A model generated the notes under the pieces. The model did no database searches, was not told the DNA's origin, and was given only the letters and a program-made list of their open reading frames with translations. Both the position numbers and the translations under genes were made by a program. Shown one piece after another: positions 53,202-61,409 of a stretch of 64,000 bases of DNA. Position 1 is the stretch's first letter; every line of letters begins with the position of its first letter. Source of the DNA: Povalibacter uvarum (GTDB lineage: Bacteria > Pseudomonadota > Gammaproteobacteria > Steroidobacterales > Steroidobacteraceae); contig NZ_JACHHZ010000003.1 in NCBI RefSeq assembly GCF_014202975.1, positions 620,001 through 684,000 on the forward strand, given 5' to 3'.

Positions 53202-53279
53202 AGGCGTCGCTTATAGCCTGTCGCCGACAGGGCTTCAATACTGCAGCGTGAGCGGAAATTCGTGGGATCGCAAGCGCGT

Positions 53280-53318
53280 GTCAATGTTATTGACTGTCGC
53301 ACCATTACTAAGTATCTA
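53280..53318 (+). promoter_or_regulatory. HiPIP promoter with overlapping palindromic operator candidate
   Basis: A sigma-70-type promoter reads TTGACT (53290-53295), 17 bases, TATCTA (53313-53318). The -35 lies inside the perfect palindrome GTCAAT-GTT-ATTGAC (53280-53294), which also has a TTGACA on the opposite strand for the divergent TetR gene. A regulator bound here would block both directions. Confidence 0.6.
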
Positions 53319-53363
53319 TGACCGCACTCGCGCATCACCGCTTTTCAGGCAAGAGGCCAGCGA

Positions 53364-53660
53364 ATGCAGTCACTCGATCGTCGCAGGTTCCTTCGCTGGG
53401 GCGTGCAGTTGCCGGTCGCCACGCTCGTTGCGGGCAAGGCATTCGGCGCGTGCGTGGACCCCGATGAGTTGAGCGACAGCCTTCGCGACATGCGCGAGTC
53501 TCTCGACTACGCGGACACAGCGAGCAACGCGAATCAGGCTTGCAACGGCTGCTCGTTCTTCAAACCCACGAAGGCGGGCGACAGTTGTGGTTACTGCGAA
53601 GTCCTGCAGGGGCCCGTCAGCTCGGCCGGACATTGCGTGTCCTGGACGAAGCGATCCTGA
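53364..53660 (+). CDS. High-potential iron-sulfur protein (HiPIP)
   Basis: The 98-residue protein has a Tat leader (LDRRRFLRWGVQLPVATLVA) and a small mature domain of about 70 residues. The four cluster Cys are C60 and C63 (QACNGCSFFKPTK), C78 (CGYCEVLQG) and C91 (SAGHCVSWTKRS), the HiPIP order C-x2-C-x14-C-x12-C. An extra Cys (C75) is present. HiPIPs are periplasmic one-electron carriers between the respiratory chain and terminal oxidases or other acceptors. It lies 42 bases before a cytochrome c' gene. Confidence 0.93.
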   Translation: MQSLDRRRFLRWGVQLPVATLVAGKAFGACVDPDELSDSLRDMRESLDYADTASNANQACNGCSFFKPTKAGDSCGYCEVLQGPVSSAGHCVSWTKRS

Positions 53661-53702
53661 CCCGCGGCATCGCAACGAATTCATCCGGAGACACAGTCGA
53701 TC

Positions 53703-54176
53703 ATGAGGTCATTGCGAATTGCGGGCGCGCTCCTGGCGCTCGGTACCTGTGCAGGCATCGGCGTTTCGATTGCGGAGGAAGAGTTCGATCCGCAGCCCAT
53801 CATCGAAGGAAGGCAAGCAGCCCTGCGGGATATCGGCGGGGCGTTCAAGGGAATCAGCGATGAACTGAAAGTGTCCTCGCCCTCGATTCCGACGATCAGC
53901 CACTACGCGCGGCAGATCGACGATCTGTCGCGACAGCAGAAGTTCTGGTTTCCCGCCGGCACTGGCCCCGAGGCGGAGATCGAGACCCGAGCGAAGCCCG
54001 AGATCTGGCAGTCCCCCGAAGAGTTCAGGAAAGCGCAGTCCGCGTTCAGCGAGCACGTGCAGAAGCTCGTGAAGGCGGCAGAGTCGGGCAACGTGGCAAC
54101 CATCCAGGCGCAATGGCGTGAATTGGGCAAGTCGTGCAAAGGATGTCACGACAGGTTCCGCGAGGAAGAAGACTGA
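53703..54176 (+). CDS. Exported cytochrome c' (class II c-type cytochrome)
   Basis: The 157-residue product has a signal peptide (SLRIAGALLALGTCAGIGVS) and a single C-terminal heme motif, CKGCH (145-149), in GKSCKGCHDRFREEED. This placement near the C-terminus is characteristic of class II cytochromes c'. The helical body, RQAALRDIGGAFKGISDELK to AFSEHVQKLVKAAESGNVAT, fits the four-helix bundle. Cytochromes c' bind small gases such as NO and act in nitrosative stress; this role is plausible beside nitrate reduction but not shown. It follows the HiPIP by 42 bases. Confidence 0.88.
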   Translation: MRSLRIAGALLALGTCAGIGVSIAEEEFDPQPIIEGRQAALRDIGGAFKGISDELKVSSPSIPTISHYARQIDDLSRQQKFWFPAGTGPEAEIETRAKPEIWQSPEEFRKAQSAFSEHVQKLVKAAESGNVATIQAQWRELGKSCKGCHDRFREEED

Positions 54177-54294
54177 CGTCAGTCGCGCCGGCAGAGCGCG
54201 CTGCAGTGCGAGCGGGCGGCAAGATTCGTCAAGAACGCTCCGCGGCGGCGTTCGCTAAATTGACGGTCACTCCAGTAATGTACTACGGTTGATC

Positions 54295-56028
54295 ATGCGA
54301 ACTGGCCGTCGAGCCATCGCGGTGACAGGGGGACGAGCTTTGCTGACGAAGATCGCGGCACGGGGCAGGATGATCGCGGTGGTCTGTGCGGGCCTCGTGG
54401 GTGCCGCCGGCTTGAATGCGGCTCCGGCCGCTGAGAAGAACTCTGCGGGCGCCGCCACGAAAGTCGCCCTTCGCCGCATCACGGAGTCGCAGTACCGGCA
54501 CACCATCGCCGATGTTTTCGGTCCCGGCATCAAGGTCGAAGCCCGCTTCGAGCCGGAGCGTCGCGAAGACGGTCTGCTTGCGCTCGGCAGCGCGGTCCTG
54601 TCGCTGACCTCTTCGGGATTCGAGCAGTACTTTGCACTGGCCGGTTCCATTGCGGATCAGGCGTTGAGCCGCAAGGATCGGGAATCGTTCGTCGGCTGCG
54701 CGCCGCATGATCCATCGAAAGCGGATGATGCCTGTGCCCGCGGTTTCATTGCGAAGTACGGTGAGTCGCTCTTCCGCCGGCCGTTGACTGAGAGTGAGCT
54801 GCAGTCGCGACTCAAGGCGGCGGCGCTCGGGGCGAACCAGTCAGGCGATTTCTACGGCGGCCTCGAACTCGCGCTGGCGAGCCTGCTGGTCGCACCAGAC
54901 TTCCTTTTCCGAGTAGAGATGGCGGAGCCGGATCCGGCGAACGCCGGCCAGTACCGCCTCGACGCTTACACCAAGGCTTCGCGGCTGTCGTTCCTCATCT
55001 GGGACTCGACGCCCGACGCTGAGCTGCTCGCAGCGGCGCGCAGCGGCGCGCTGCATTCGCAGGAAGAATTGGACAGTCAGATCAGGCGACTGATCGCGTC
55101 ACCGAAGTTCGAGGCCGGTGCCCGCGCTTTCTTTGCCGACATGCTGCAGCTCGATGGCTTCGGCAACCTCGTCAAGGATCCGACCATCTATCCCAAGTTC
55201 AACCAGTCCATCGCGGAAGAGTCCCGTGAGCAGATGCTGCTGCGCGCCGTGAATCTGCTGGTGCACAGAAAGGGCGACTACCGCGATCTGTTCACGTCGA
55301 AGGACACGTTCATCAGCCGGCCGCTGGCGTCTGTCTACAACGTGCCCTTCGCGTCGAAGCAGTCGTGGGCAACGTACACGTTCCCGGAAGACTCCGAACG
55401 CTCGGGCATCCTCACCGATATCGGCTTTCTCGCGCTCAACGCGCATCCCGGTTCCTCGTCGCCGACGCGTCGCGGCATCAAGGTGCTCGAAGTCTTCATG
55501 TGCCAGGCGACGCCGCAGCCGCCGGCGAATGTCGATTTCTCCAAGGTTCAGGACAGCAAGCAAGGCACAGTGCGCGGCCGGCTGCTCGATCACATGGAGA
55601 ACGAAGGCTGTTCCGGTTGCCATCGCCGAACGGATCCGCTTGGCCTCGCCCTCGAGCACTTCGACGGACTCGGGCAGTTGCGCACGATCGAGAACGGTAT
55701 GCCGATCGATGTCACCGCCGATCTCAAGGAAGTGAAGCTCGAAGGCGCACAGGGCGTCGGTGAGTACCTGCGCAACGAACCGCGTGTGCCCGCATGCCTG
55801 GTTCGTAATGTGTATCAGTACGGCGTGGGGCAGAAGACCGTCGGTCGCGACCGGCCCTACCTTGCCGCGCAGACGGAAGCATTCGCTGCCAGCGGATACC
55901 GTTTCCCAGATCTCGTCGCGAGCGTCGCCTCCAGTGCCGAGTTCTTCAAAGTCGTGACGCCGAAGAAGGCGTCGCCCGCCCCGATTGTCGCCAGTACGGC
56001 GTCACCGTCGCCACCCATCGCGGAGTAA
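54295..56028 (+). CDS. Exported DUF1592/DUF1588-type protein with a heme-like CxxCH motif
   Basis: The ATG at 54295 opens 577 residues; the first 50 carry a hydrophobic leader (MIAVVCAGLVGAAGLNAAPA). The domains are of the planctomycete-type set: a DUF1587-like start (ALRRITESQYRHTIADVFGP), DUF1592 (GLELALASLLVAPDFLFRVE), DUF1588 (GCSGCHRRTDPLGLALEHFD with CSGCH) and DUF1585 near the end (YQYGVGQKTVGRDRPYL). Such proteins travel with DUF1552 partners, as here, three bases downstream. The biochemical function is unknown; a periplasmic redox or hydrolytic role is speculative. Confidence 0.85.
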   Translation: MRTGRRAIAVTGGRALLTKIAARGRMIAVVCAGLVGAAGLNAAPAAEKNSAGAATKVALRRITESQYRHTIADVFGPGIKVEARFEPERREDGLLALGSAVLSLTSSGFEQYFALAGSIADQALSRKDRESFVGCAPHDPSKADDACARGFIAKYGESLFRRPLTESELQSRLKAAALGANQSGDFYGGLELALASLLVAPDFLFRVEMAEPDPANAGQYRLDAYTKASRLSFLIWDSTPDAELLAAARSGALHSQEELDSQIRRLIASPKFEAGARAFFADMLQLDGFGNLVKDPTIYPKFNQSIAEESREQMLLRAVNLLVHRKGDYRDLFTSKDTFISRPLASVYNVPFASKQSWATYTFPEDSERSGILTDIGFLALNAHPGSSSPTRRGIKVLEVFMCQATPQPPANVDFSKVQDSKQGTVRGRLLDHMENEGCSGCHRRTDPLGLALEHFDGLGQLRTIENGMPIDVTADLKEVKLEGAQGVGEYLRNEPRVPACLVRNVYQYGVGQKTVGRDRPYLAAQTEAFAASGYRFPDLVASVASSAEFFKVVTPKKASPAPIVASTASPSPPIAE

Positions 56029-56031
56029 CGA

Positions 56032-57396
56032 ATGAAATCGCGTCTCACCCGTCGTTCGGTTCTTCGCGGCCTCATGGGCGGCGCCGCTGTTTCCGTCGGG
56101 CTGCCCGTTCTCGACATGTTCCTCAACGGCAACGGCACGGCGTACGCGAGCGGCGCGCCGCTGCCGACACGGTTCGGTACTTACTTCTGGGGTCTCGGGC
56201 TCACCGACACTCCGGCCGGTGGCACACGCTGGGTGCCCGGCAAAGTCGGCGCGGGCTACGAAATCATGCCGGAGCTCGAGCCGCTGGCTGCGGTCAAGGA
56301 CAAGGTGTCTGTGTTCTCCGGTTTCCGGGTGATCGGAGATGGCCGCGCGAATCTCGTGCACTGGAGCGGTCACGCATCGATCCTCTCCGGCATCGCCCCC
56401 GCGTCGGCAAGCCGCTTCGACGGTCCGTCGTTCGACACGAAGGTAGCCGACGCCATCGGCACGGGCACTCGCTTCAAGTCTCTCGACGTCGATGCATCCA
56501 TTTCACGCCAGCCCGTGAGCTATTCCACTCGCACGGGGTCGACGTTCGCATCGCCAGACGTCACGCCGCTCGCGCTGTACACGCGACTGTTCGGGCCGGA
56601 CTTTCAGGATCCGAACAGCGACAACTGGAAGCCCGATCCTTCGATCATGCTGCGCCAGAGCGTGCTGTCCGCGGTCACCGAGGAACGCAAAGCATTGATG
56701 AAGGGGCTGGCGAAGGACGATCAGATCAAGCTCGACCAGTACTTCAGTTCGGTGCGGGACATGGAGAATCAGCTGGCCGTCCAGTTGCAGAAGCCCGAGA
56801 AGTGCGAGGCGTGTGTCGTTCCGTCCGCCCCGAGGGAAATGCAGCGCGGCGCATCCGTCGAGCTCGTGAATGAGAACACCCGCACGATGGCCAAACTGCT
56901 CGCCATGGGGCTCGCGTGCAACCAGTCGCGTGTCTTTACGTTCGTGCATACCTCGGGCGCGTCGGAAACGTACATGGCGGGTCAGAGCAAGATCTATCAC
57001 CAGATCACGCACGATGAGCCCACCGATGCGAAGCTCGGCTATCAGCCGGAAACGAGTCGCCTCGCCGGGCTCGTCATGCAAGGCCTCGGCACATTCCTGA
57101 CCGAGCTCGATGCGATCAAGGAAGGCGACGGCACGCTGCTCGACAATTCGCTCGTGATGGCGTTCAGCGACACGGGCTACGCCAAGATCCATGCGATCGA
57201 GAACATTCCGATTTTCTTTGCCGGCCGCGCGGGCGGCAGACACAAGGCGGGGCAGCACATCGCCGGCCATGGTGACTCGGTAACGCGTGTATCGCTCACC
57301 GCAATGCAGCTCGCGGGCGCGTCGGTCGGCGAGTTCGGTTCCGGTTCGATGAAGACCTCCAACCCGATCAACGAAGTCCTGGGAGCGCGGACGTGA
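56032..57396 (+). CDS. Exported DUF1552 protein
   Basis: The 454-residue product begins with a Tat leader (KSRLTRRSVLRGLMGGAAVS) and then the DUF1552 pattern: PTRFGTYFWGLGLTDTPAGG, HWSGHASILSGIAPASASRF, GPSFDTKVADAIGTGTRFKS and the end part DNSLVMAFSDTGYAKIHAIE. DUF1552 proteins resemble sulfatase/alkaline-phosphatase-superfamily relatives (DUF1501) and usually lie beside DUF1592 proteins; no substrate is known. It starts three bases after the DUF1592 stop and overlaps the next gene by ATGA, so the three are translated together. Confidence 0.88.
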   Translation: MKSRLTRRSVLRGLMGGAAVSVGLPVLDMFLNGNGTAYASGAPLPTRFGTYFWGLGLTDTPAGGTRWVPGKVGAGYEIMPELEPLAAVKDKVSVFSGFRVIGDGRANLVHWSGHASILSGIAPASASRFDGPSFDTKVADAIGTGTRFKSLDVDASISRQPVSYSTRTGSTFASPDVTPLALYTRLFGPDFQDPNSDNWKPDPSIMLRQSVLSAVTEERKALMKGLAKDDQIKLDQYFSSVRDMENQLAVQLQKPEKCEACVVPSAPREMQRGASVELVNENTRTMAKLLAMGLACNQSRVFTFVHTSGASETYMAGQSKIYHQITHDEPTDAKLGYQPETSRLAGLVMQGLGTFLTELDAIKEGDGTLLDNSLVMAFSDTGYAKIHAIENIPIFFAGRAGGRHKAGQHIAGHGDSVTRVSLTAMQLAGASVGEFGSGSMKTSNPINEVLGART

Positions 57397-58661
57397 AGCA
57401 TCACATCGCAGCCGGGCTGGCGATCGCGGCGGCAGCACTTCCCGGCGTCGCCTCCGCGGACTGGACTCGCGGCTACGTTGTGGAGTGGAACGAACCCGCG
57501 ATGTACTACGGCGCAAAGGATGGCGTGATCGATCCGGGGACCGATTGTCCCGGCGGAACGAACCCCGAGGTCGACTGGATCAAAGTCATGACGACGGCGG
57601 GCTACACCGAAGAAGAGGCGAAGTGGCTGCGCAATCCGGCGAATCCCACGCGCAGTCCTGTGCACGGGCAAAACCAGATGGCGTTCCGCGGCAAGGATCG
57701 CGCGAATGTCTACGTGAATCCGACATCAACGCCCGATCCCGGCCTGACCGCTGTGACGGGCACGATCGGCGAAGGTATCGATCTCGACGGCAGCAAGAAG
57801 ACAGGCTTTACGAGTCCCGCGGGGGAGAAGGGCATCGACAACAACTTCTACAAGACGGTCGGTTGCTGGAAGACGTATCGCGGACCGCGCCGGCTGTCGA
57901 GCGGAGCGCTGCAGTTCAACGACTCGATGCGCAACGGCGGATGGACGACGGTGATCGTCGTCGCCGGCAAGGGCAATGACCCGATGAACGACAAAGAGGT
58001 CACGGTCGGATTCTTCGTCAGCGACGACAAGATGGTGAAGGACGGCAACGGCAGCATTGCGCGCGACTACACGTTCAACGTCAAGCCGCATGCGCGATAC
58101 GAAGCCGTCTTTCCCGCGAAGGTCGAGAACGGAGTGATCACGTCTACGAAGGCAGTGGATGGTGTGCTGCGCGAACCAGCTTACTGGCGTGATCTCGAGC
58201 TGCTGCGCGCGCAGATCAAGCTCGAAATGAAGCAGGACGGTTCGTTGATCGGCTACGTCGGCGGCTATCGTCCCTGGGAGGATGTCTACAGAGGATGGGT
58301 CGGCGCACGCGGGCCGGTGATCGAATCGCTGACGTGGGTGCAGCTCCCTGGCGTCTATTACGCGTTGCGTCGCAATGCCGATTTCAGTCCGACGGGTCCG
58401 AAGGGCGAGAAGACTCACATCTCGTACGCATTGCGCGTCGATGCGATTCCGGCCTTTGTCATGACGCCCGATGCGACGGCGCAGGTTGCGTCCGTGCAGT
58501 CTTATAAGTCCCTTGCGGCTGCCGAGCCCGGGCGATCGATGGCAGCCATACCGTCGATTCGCGTGGTCGACGGTATCGTGATCGATCCCAAGTCGAAGTA
58601 TCAGGCGGGGCCGACCGCCGATGTCTTCGCTTCAAGAGTGGCGGCGGCAGCGAGCAACTGA
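57393..58661 (+). CDS. Exported hypothetical protein, 422 residues
   Basis: A signal peptide (HHIAAGLAIAAAALPGVASA) precedes a mature protein that starts DWTRGYVVEWNEPAMYYGAK. It contains two lone cysteines (DCPGGTNPEVDW and VGCWKTYRGP) and a Trp/Tyr/Gly-rich region, SLIGYVGGYRPWEDVYRGWV. It has no CxxCH motif. It is translationally coupled to the DUF1552 gene and two bases from the VOC gene, so it is part of this operon. I do not recognise a family; the setting suggests a periplasmic partner of the DUF1592/DUF1552 pair. Confidence 0.75.
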   Translation: MKHHIAAGLAIAAAALPGVASADWTRGYVVEWNEPAMYYGAKDGVIDPGTDCPGGTNPEVDWIKVMTTAGYTEEEAKWLRNPANPTRSPVHGQNQMAFRGKDRANVYVNPTSTPDPGLTAVTGTIGEGIDLDGSKKTGFTSPAGEKGIDNNFYKTVGCWKTYRGPRRLSSGALQFNDSMRNGGWTTVIVVAGKGNDPMNDKEVTVGFFVSDDKMVKDGNGSIARDYTFNVKPHARYEAVFPAKVENGVITSTKAVDGVLREPAYWRDLELLRAQIKLEMKQDGSLIGYVGGYRPWEDVYRGWVGARGPVIESLTWVQLPGVYYALRRNADFSPTGPKGEKTHISYALRVDAIPAFVMTPDATAQVASVQSYKSLAAAEPGRSMAAIPSIRVVDGIVIDPKSKYQAGPTADVFASRVAAAASN

Positions 58662-58663
58662 TC

Positions 58664-59125
58664 ATGAAAAGAGCATGGGTGCTGATGGGATTGGTTGCGT
58701 TCTGCGCGTTCGCCGACGCACCTGAGCTCGCGGCGGATGCGAAACCGATTCGCGTCGCCGGACTCGGCCTGCGCGTAAGCGACCTCGAACGGTCCAAGCA
58801 GTTCTACACCGAAGTTCTCGGACTGAAGGTGGCGGCAAAGGTGCCGGCGCAAGGCGAACCCATCGAATACCTGCTCGGGCTCACGGGCAACATCCGCGAA
58901 GACACGCTGATCGTCATCCGCAAGGGCGAGGTGAAGCCCGGAGCATCCGAATTCGGGTCGGTCACATTGGTCGTTCCGAATGGCCGCAAGATGGCGGAAC
59001 GCGTCGTGGCCGCTGGCTACTCCAACGCGCGTCCCATCGTCGATGGCACGAACTTCGTCCGCGATCCCGACGGCTACATGATCGAGTTGTACCAGCGTCC
59101 GGCGCCGAAGCCGGCTGCGAATTAA
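58664..59125 (+). CDS. Exported VOC (glyoxalase/bleomycin-resistance fold) protein
   Basis: A 153-residue protein with a signal peptide (WVLMGLVAFCAFADAPELAA). The VOC domain starts IRVAGLGLRVSDLERSKQFY and TEVLGLKVAAKVP, and ends with FVRDPDGYMIELYQRP, whose Glu and Asp are typical metal-site positions. Most VOC proteins are cytosolic; a secreted member coupled two bases behind the hypothetical gene is notable. It closes the compact DUF1592 operon; a short palindromic repeat separates it from the following carboxylesterase. Confidence 0.82.
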   Translation: MKRAWVLMGLVAFCAFADAPELAADAKPIRVAGLGLRVSDLERSKQFYTEVLGLKVAAKVPAQGEPIEYLLGLTGNIREDTLIVIRKGEVKPGASEFGSVTLVVPNGRKMAERVVAAGYSNARPIVDGTNFVRDPDGYMIELYQRPAPKPAAN

Positions 59126-59126
59126 A

Positions 59127-59156
59127 GGCATGGATTCCCGCTTTCGCGGGAATGAC
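59127..59156. repeat. Isolated copy of the TCCCGC/GCGGGA palindromic repeat
   Basis: The copy reads GGATTCCCGCTTTCGCGGGA followed by ATGACGC and is the same family as the array at 35131-35349. It sits in the 51-base gap between the VOC gene and the carboxylesterase gene. Confidence 0.7.
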
Positions 59157-59176
59157 GCAGACCTGTAGGGGGAATC

Positions 59177-60604
59177 ATGATTCGACATCTGACGGCCGGC
59201 TTGCTGGCCACAGCGATTGCTGTTGCTGCGCACGCGCAAACTAGCGCAACGCAAGCGAAGCGCGAAACAGTGAAGGTGACCGTCGACAGCGGCGTTCTCG
59301 TCGGCGAGACGAACGACGGTGTGAATGTGTTCCGCGGCGTCCCGTTCGCAAAACCACCGATCGGCGATCTGCGATGGAAGGCACCGGCGAAACTCGACAA
59401 GTGGGTGGGTGAGCGCGCGGCGTTCGCGGATGAACCTCCGTGCCCGCAGCCCGTCAACCGCGACGGCTCGCCGAACGGCGGCGGCGTCTCAGGTGTGCAA
59501 TCGGAAGACTGTCTTTATCTCAGCGTCTATGCGCCAGCTAATGCGAACAAGGCACCCGTCGTGCTGTGGCTCTACGGCGGCGGTGCATTTCTCGGGGCCG
59601 GTCATCTCGGTTCCTACAACGGCACGTCGAATGCGAAGAACGGCGTGATCACGATTCCGATCAACTATCGCCTCGGAACACTCGCCAACTTTTCGCATCC
59701 AGCCCTGACGAAGGCGGCGGGTCCGAAGGATCCGCTCGGTAATTTCGCGCTCACGGATGCAGTCGCAGCGCTCGAATGGGTCAAGCGCAACGTCGCCGCA
59801 TTCGGCGGCGATCCCGGCAACGTGACGGTCGCCGGGCAGTCCGCCGGCGCAGCGATGGTGGTGAACCTGCTTTCGATTCCGTCGGCGAAGGGGCTGTACC
59901 ACAAGGCGATCATTCAGTCGGGTGCCTTGCTACGCCCCGGACAGACGATGGCGGAAGCGGAGAGCAAGGGTGTCGACGCGGCGAAGGCGCTCGGCCTGCC
60001 CGAGAATGTGACGGCAGCCCAGTTGCGGGAAGTTTCCGCGCAGACACTTGCCGCCACCGAAGCGACGCGTCGCGGCGTGACCACGCCGATCGACGGGCGC
60101 TTCCGCACGATCTCGACAGCCGACGCTCTCAAGGCGGGCACTGAGATCGACGTTCCCGTCCTCGTCGGCTCGAATGACGGCGAACCGGGATTCGATGCGG
60201 CGCGCACGGTCGCAACTTCCGCAGGGGACGCCGGCGCAGGAGCGTGGCTCTACAACTTCGCCTACGTGCCCGGCTTCCGTCGCAACGAATGGAAAGCCGG
60301 TGCGATTCATTCGGCGGAGCTCATGTTCACCTTCGACTCGATGGACACTTCCGGCTGGGCGAGGAGTGCGGCGGGCACCGTCGATCAAGCGGACCGGGCC
60401 GTTGGCAAGCTGGTGAATTCCTGCTGGATCGCGTTCTACAAGATGGACGCGAAGGCAAAATCCTTCACGTGCGCCGATGGCGTGACGTGGCCGGCGTACA
60501 CAGCGGCAGGTGACGACGCCATGAAGTTCACCGACAAGGCGCACATCGTGAAGTCACAGAGCATCCCGAGCGGCCCACCCCGACCGGCGACTGCCGGAAG
60601 CTGA
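59177..60604 (+). CDS. Exported type-B carboxylesterase
   Basis: The 475-residue protein begins with a signal peptide (HLTAGLLATAIAVAAHAQTS). It has the type-B carboxylesterase landmarks: GVPFAKPPIGDLRWKAP near residue 55, the SEDCLYLSVYAP stretch, the oxyanion region LWLYGGGAFLGAGHLG, and the nucleophile elbow VAGQSAGAAMVVNL. It lacks nothing obvious and is of normal length for the bacterial branch. It lies after the VOC gene at the end of the DUF1592 operon. A REP-like element follows the stop. Substrate unknown. Confidence 0.9.
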   Translation: MIRHLTAGLLATAIAVAAHAQTSATQAKRETVKVTVDSGVLVGETNDGVNVFRGVPFAKPPIGDLRWKAPAKLDKWVGERAAFADEPPCPQPVNRDGSPNGGGVSGVQSEDCLYLSVYAPANANKAPVVLWLYGGGAFLGAGHLGSYNGTSNAKNGVITIPINYRLGTLANFSHPALTKAAGPKDPLGNFALTDAVAALEWVKRNVAAFGGDPGNVTVAGQSAGAAMVVNLLSIPSAKGLYHKAIIQSGALLRPGQTMAEAESKGVDAAKALGLPENVTAAQLREVSAQTLAATEATRRGVTTPIDGRFRTISTADALKAGTEIDVPVLVGSNDGEPGFDAARTVATSAGDAGAGAWLYNFAYVPGFRRNEWKAGAIHSAELMFTFDSMDTSGWARSAAGTVDQADRAVGKLVNSCWIAFYKMDAKAKSFTCADGVTWPAYTAAGDDAMKFTDKAHIVKSQSIPSGPPRPATAGS

Positions 60605-60614
60605 CGGCCTGGAC

Positions 60615-60694
60615 TGTGGGTCCGGCTTCAGCCGGACGTCATCGCGTTAGCGATCCGGCCTTCGGCCTGACGTCCGACTAAAGCAGGACCCACA
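60615..60694. repeat. Palindromic repeat of the GTGGGTCC type, copy 2
   Basis: Left end TGTGGGTCCGGCTTCAGCCG and right end CTAAAGCAGGACCCACA mirror each other, with an internal GGCCTTCGGCC hairpin. Same family as 34629-34739 and 61323-61397. It lies 10 bases after the carboxylesterase stop. The 165 bases from here to 60860 hold only a weak T-tailed hairpin (60748-60766). Confidence 0.7.
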
Positions 60695-60859
60695 GCCGGA
60701 CTACCCTTGTTTTCCGGTTGTTAGTACGCCGCGGCGCGCGCATCATCAAAGCACGAGTTGCTTTTTCAACGGCGTCAGCCCGATCCTCCCCCGCCTGCGC
60801 GGAACCGCATGCTGTGATTGCCGTCGAACCGGGGTCGGACATCGTAAGGAGGGATTCAG

Positions 60860-61309
60860 ATGCGCGCTTCTTCCGGACGAACTCTCAGTTGCGTCGTTCT
60901 CACGGTGGCCGCAGCGTGCGGCTTTTCGCTTCCTGCAGCGGCGGGCGACGGTCCAGGCTGCCAGAAGCAGCAAATGGTCCAGGATGTCGAGGGCAACGGC
61001 CAGCTCACTTCCGCCTCGCATGTCGCCAGTGCTGCAAAGCGATTCGAAATGATGGACGCGGACAAGGACGGCAAGGTGACGGCGGCGGAGATCGGTGCCA
61101 GCCGCGGAGCCGAAGCGATCGCCTGGGCGACGGAAGATATTTCAGCGTCCGACAAGATCAAGAAGCTGGACGCGAACCGGGACGGTGCGTTGTCGGCCAA
61201 AGAGTACGCGGACGGTTCCCAGGCGATGTTCAAGTCGCTCGACGCCGATGGCGACGGCGTGCTGACACCGGATGAGATGTATATACCGTCGAAGGTGGGG
61301 GCGCGGTAA
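60860..61309 (+). CDS. Exported EF-hand calcium-binding protein
   Basis: The ATG at 60860 follows GGAGGGATTCAG. The 149-residue protein has a signal peptide (LSCVVLTVAAACGFSLPAAA), and three EF-hand loops: DADKDGKVTAAE (66-77), DANRDGALSAKE (104-115) and DADGDGVLTPDE (128-139). All have Asp or Asn at positions 1, 3 and 5 and Glu at 12, so calcium binding is likely. It is of the small periplasmic EF-hand type. It is followed by a palindromic repeat and a convergent MmgE/PrpD gene. Confidence 0.88.
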   Translation: MRASSGRTLSCVVLTVAAACGFSLPAAAGDGPGCQKQQMVQDVEGNGQLTSASHVASAAKRFEMMDADKDGKVTAAEIGASRGAEAIAWATEDISASDKIKKLDANRDGALSAKEYADGSQAMFKSLDADGDGVLTPDEMYIPSKVGAR

Positions 61310-61322
61310 GACTGCCTCTGCT

Positions 61323-61397
61323 TGTGGGTCCGCCTTTAGGCGGACGTTGTCGCGATAGCGATGCTTCGCATGCCGTCCGACTGAAGTCGGACCCACA
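61323..61397. repeat. Palindromic repeat of the GTGGGTCC type, copy 3
   Basis: Left end TGTGGGTCCGCCTTTAGGCG and right end CTGAAGTCGGACCCACA, with an internal GCGATAGCGATGCTTCGC-like stem. It occupies most of the 100-base gap between two convergent genes, a typical place for such elements, and may help end transcription from both. Confidence 0.7.
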
Positions 61398-61409
61398 AAG
61401 AGATCCGAC

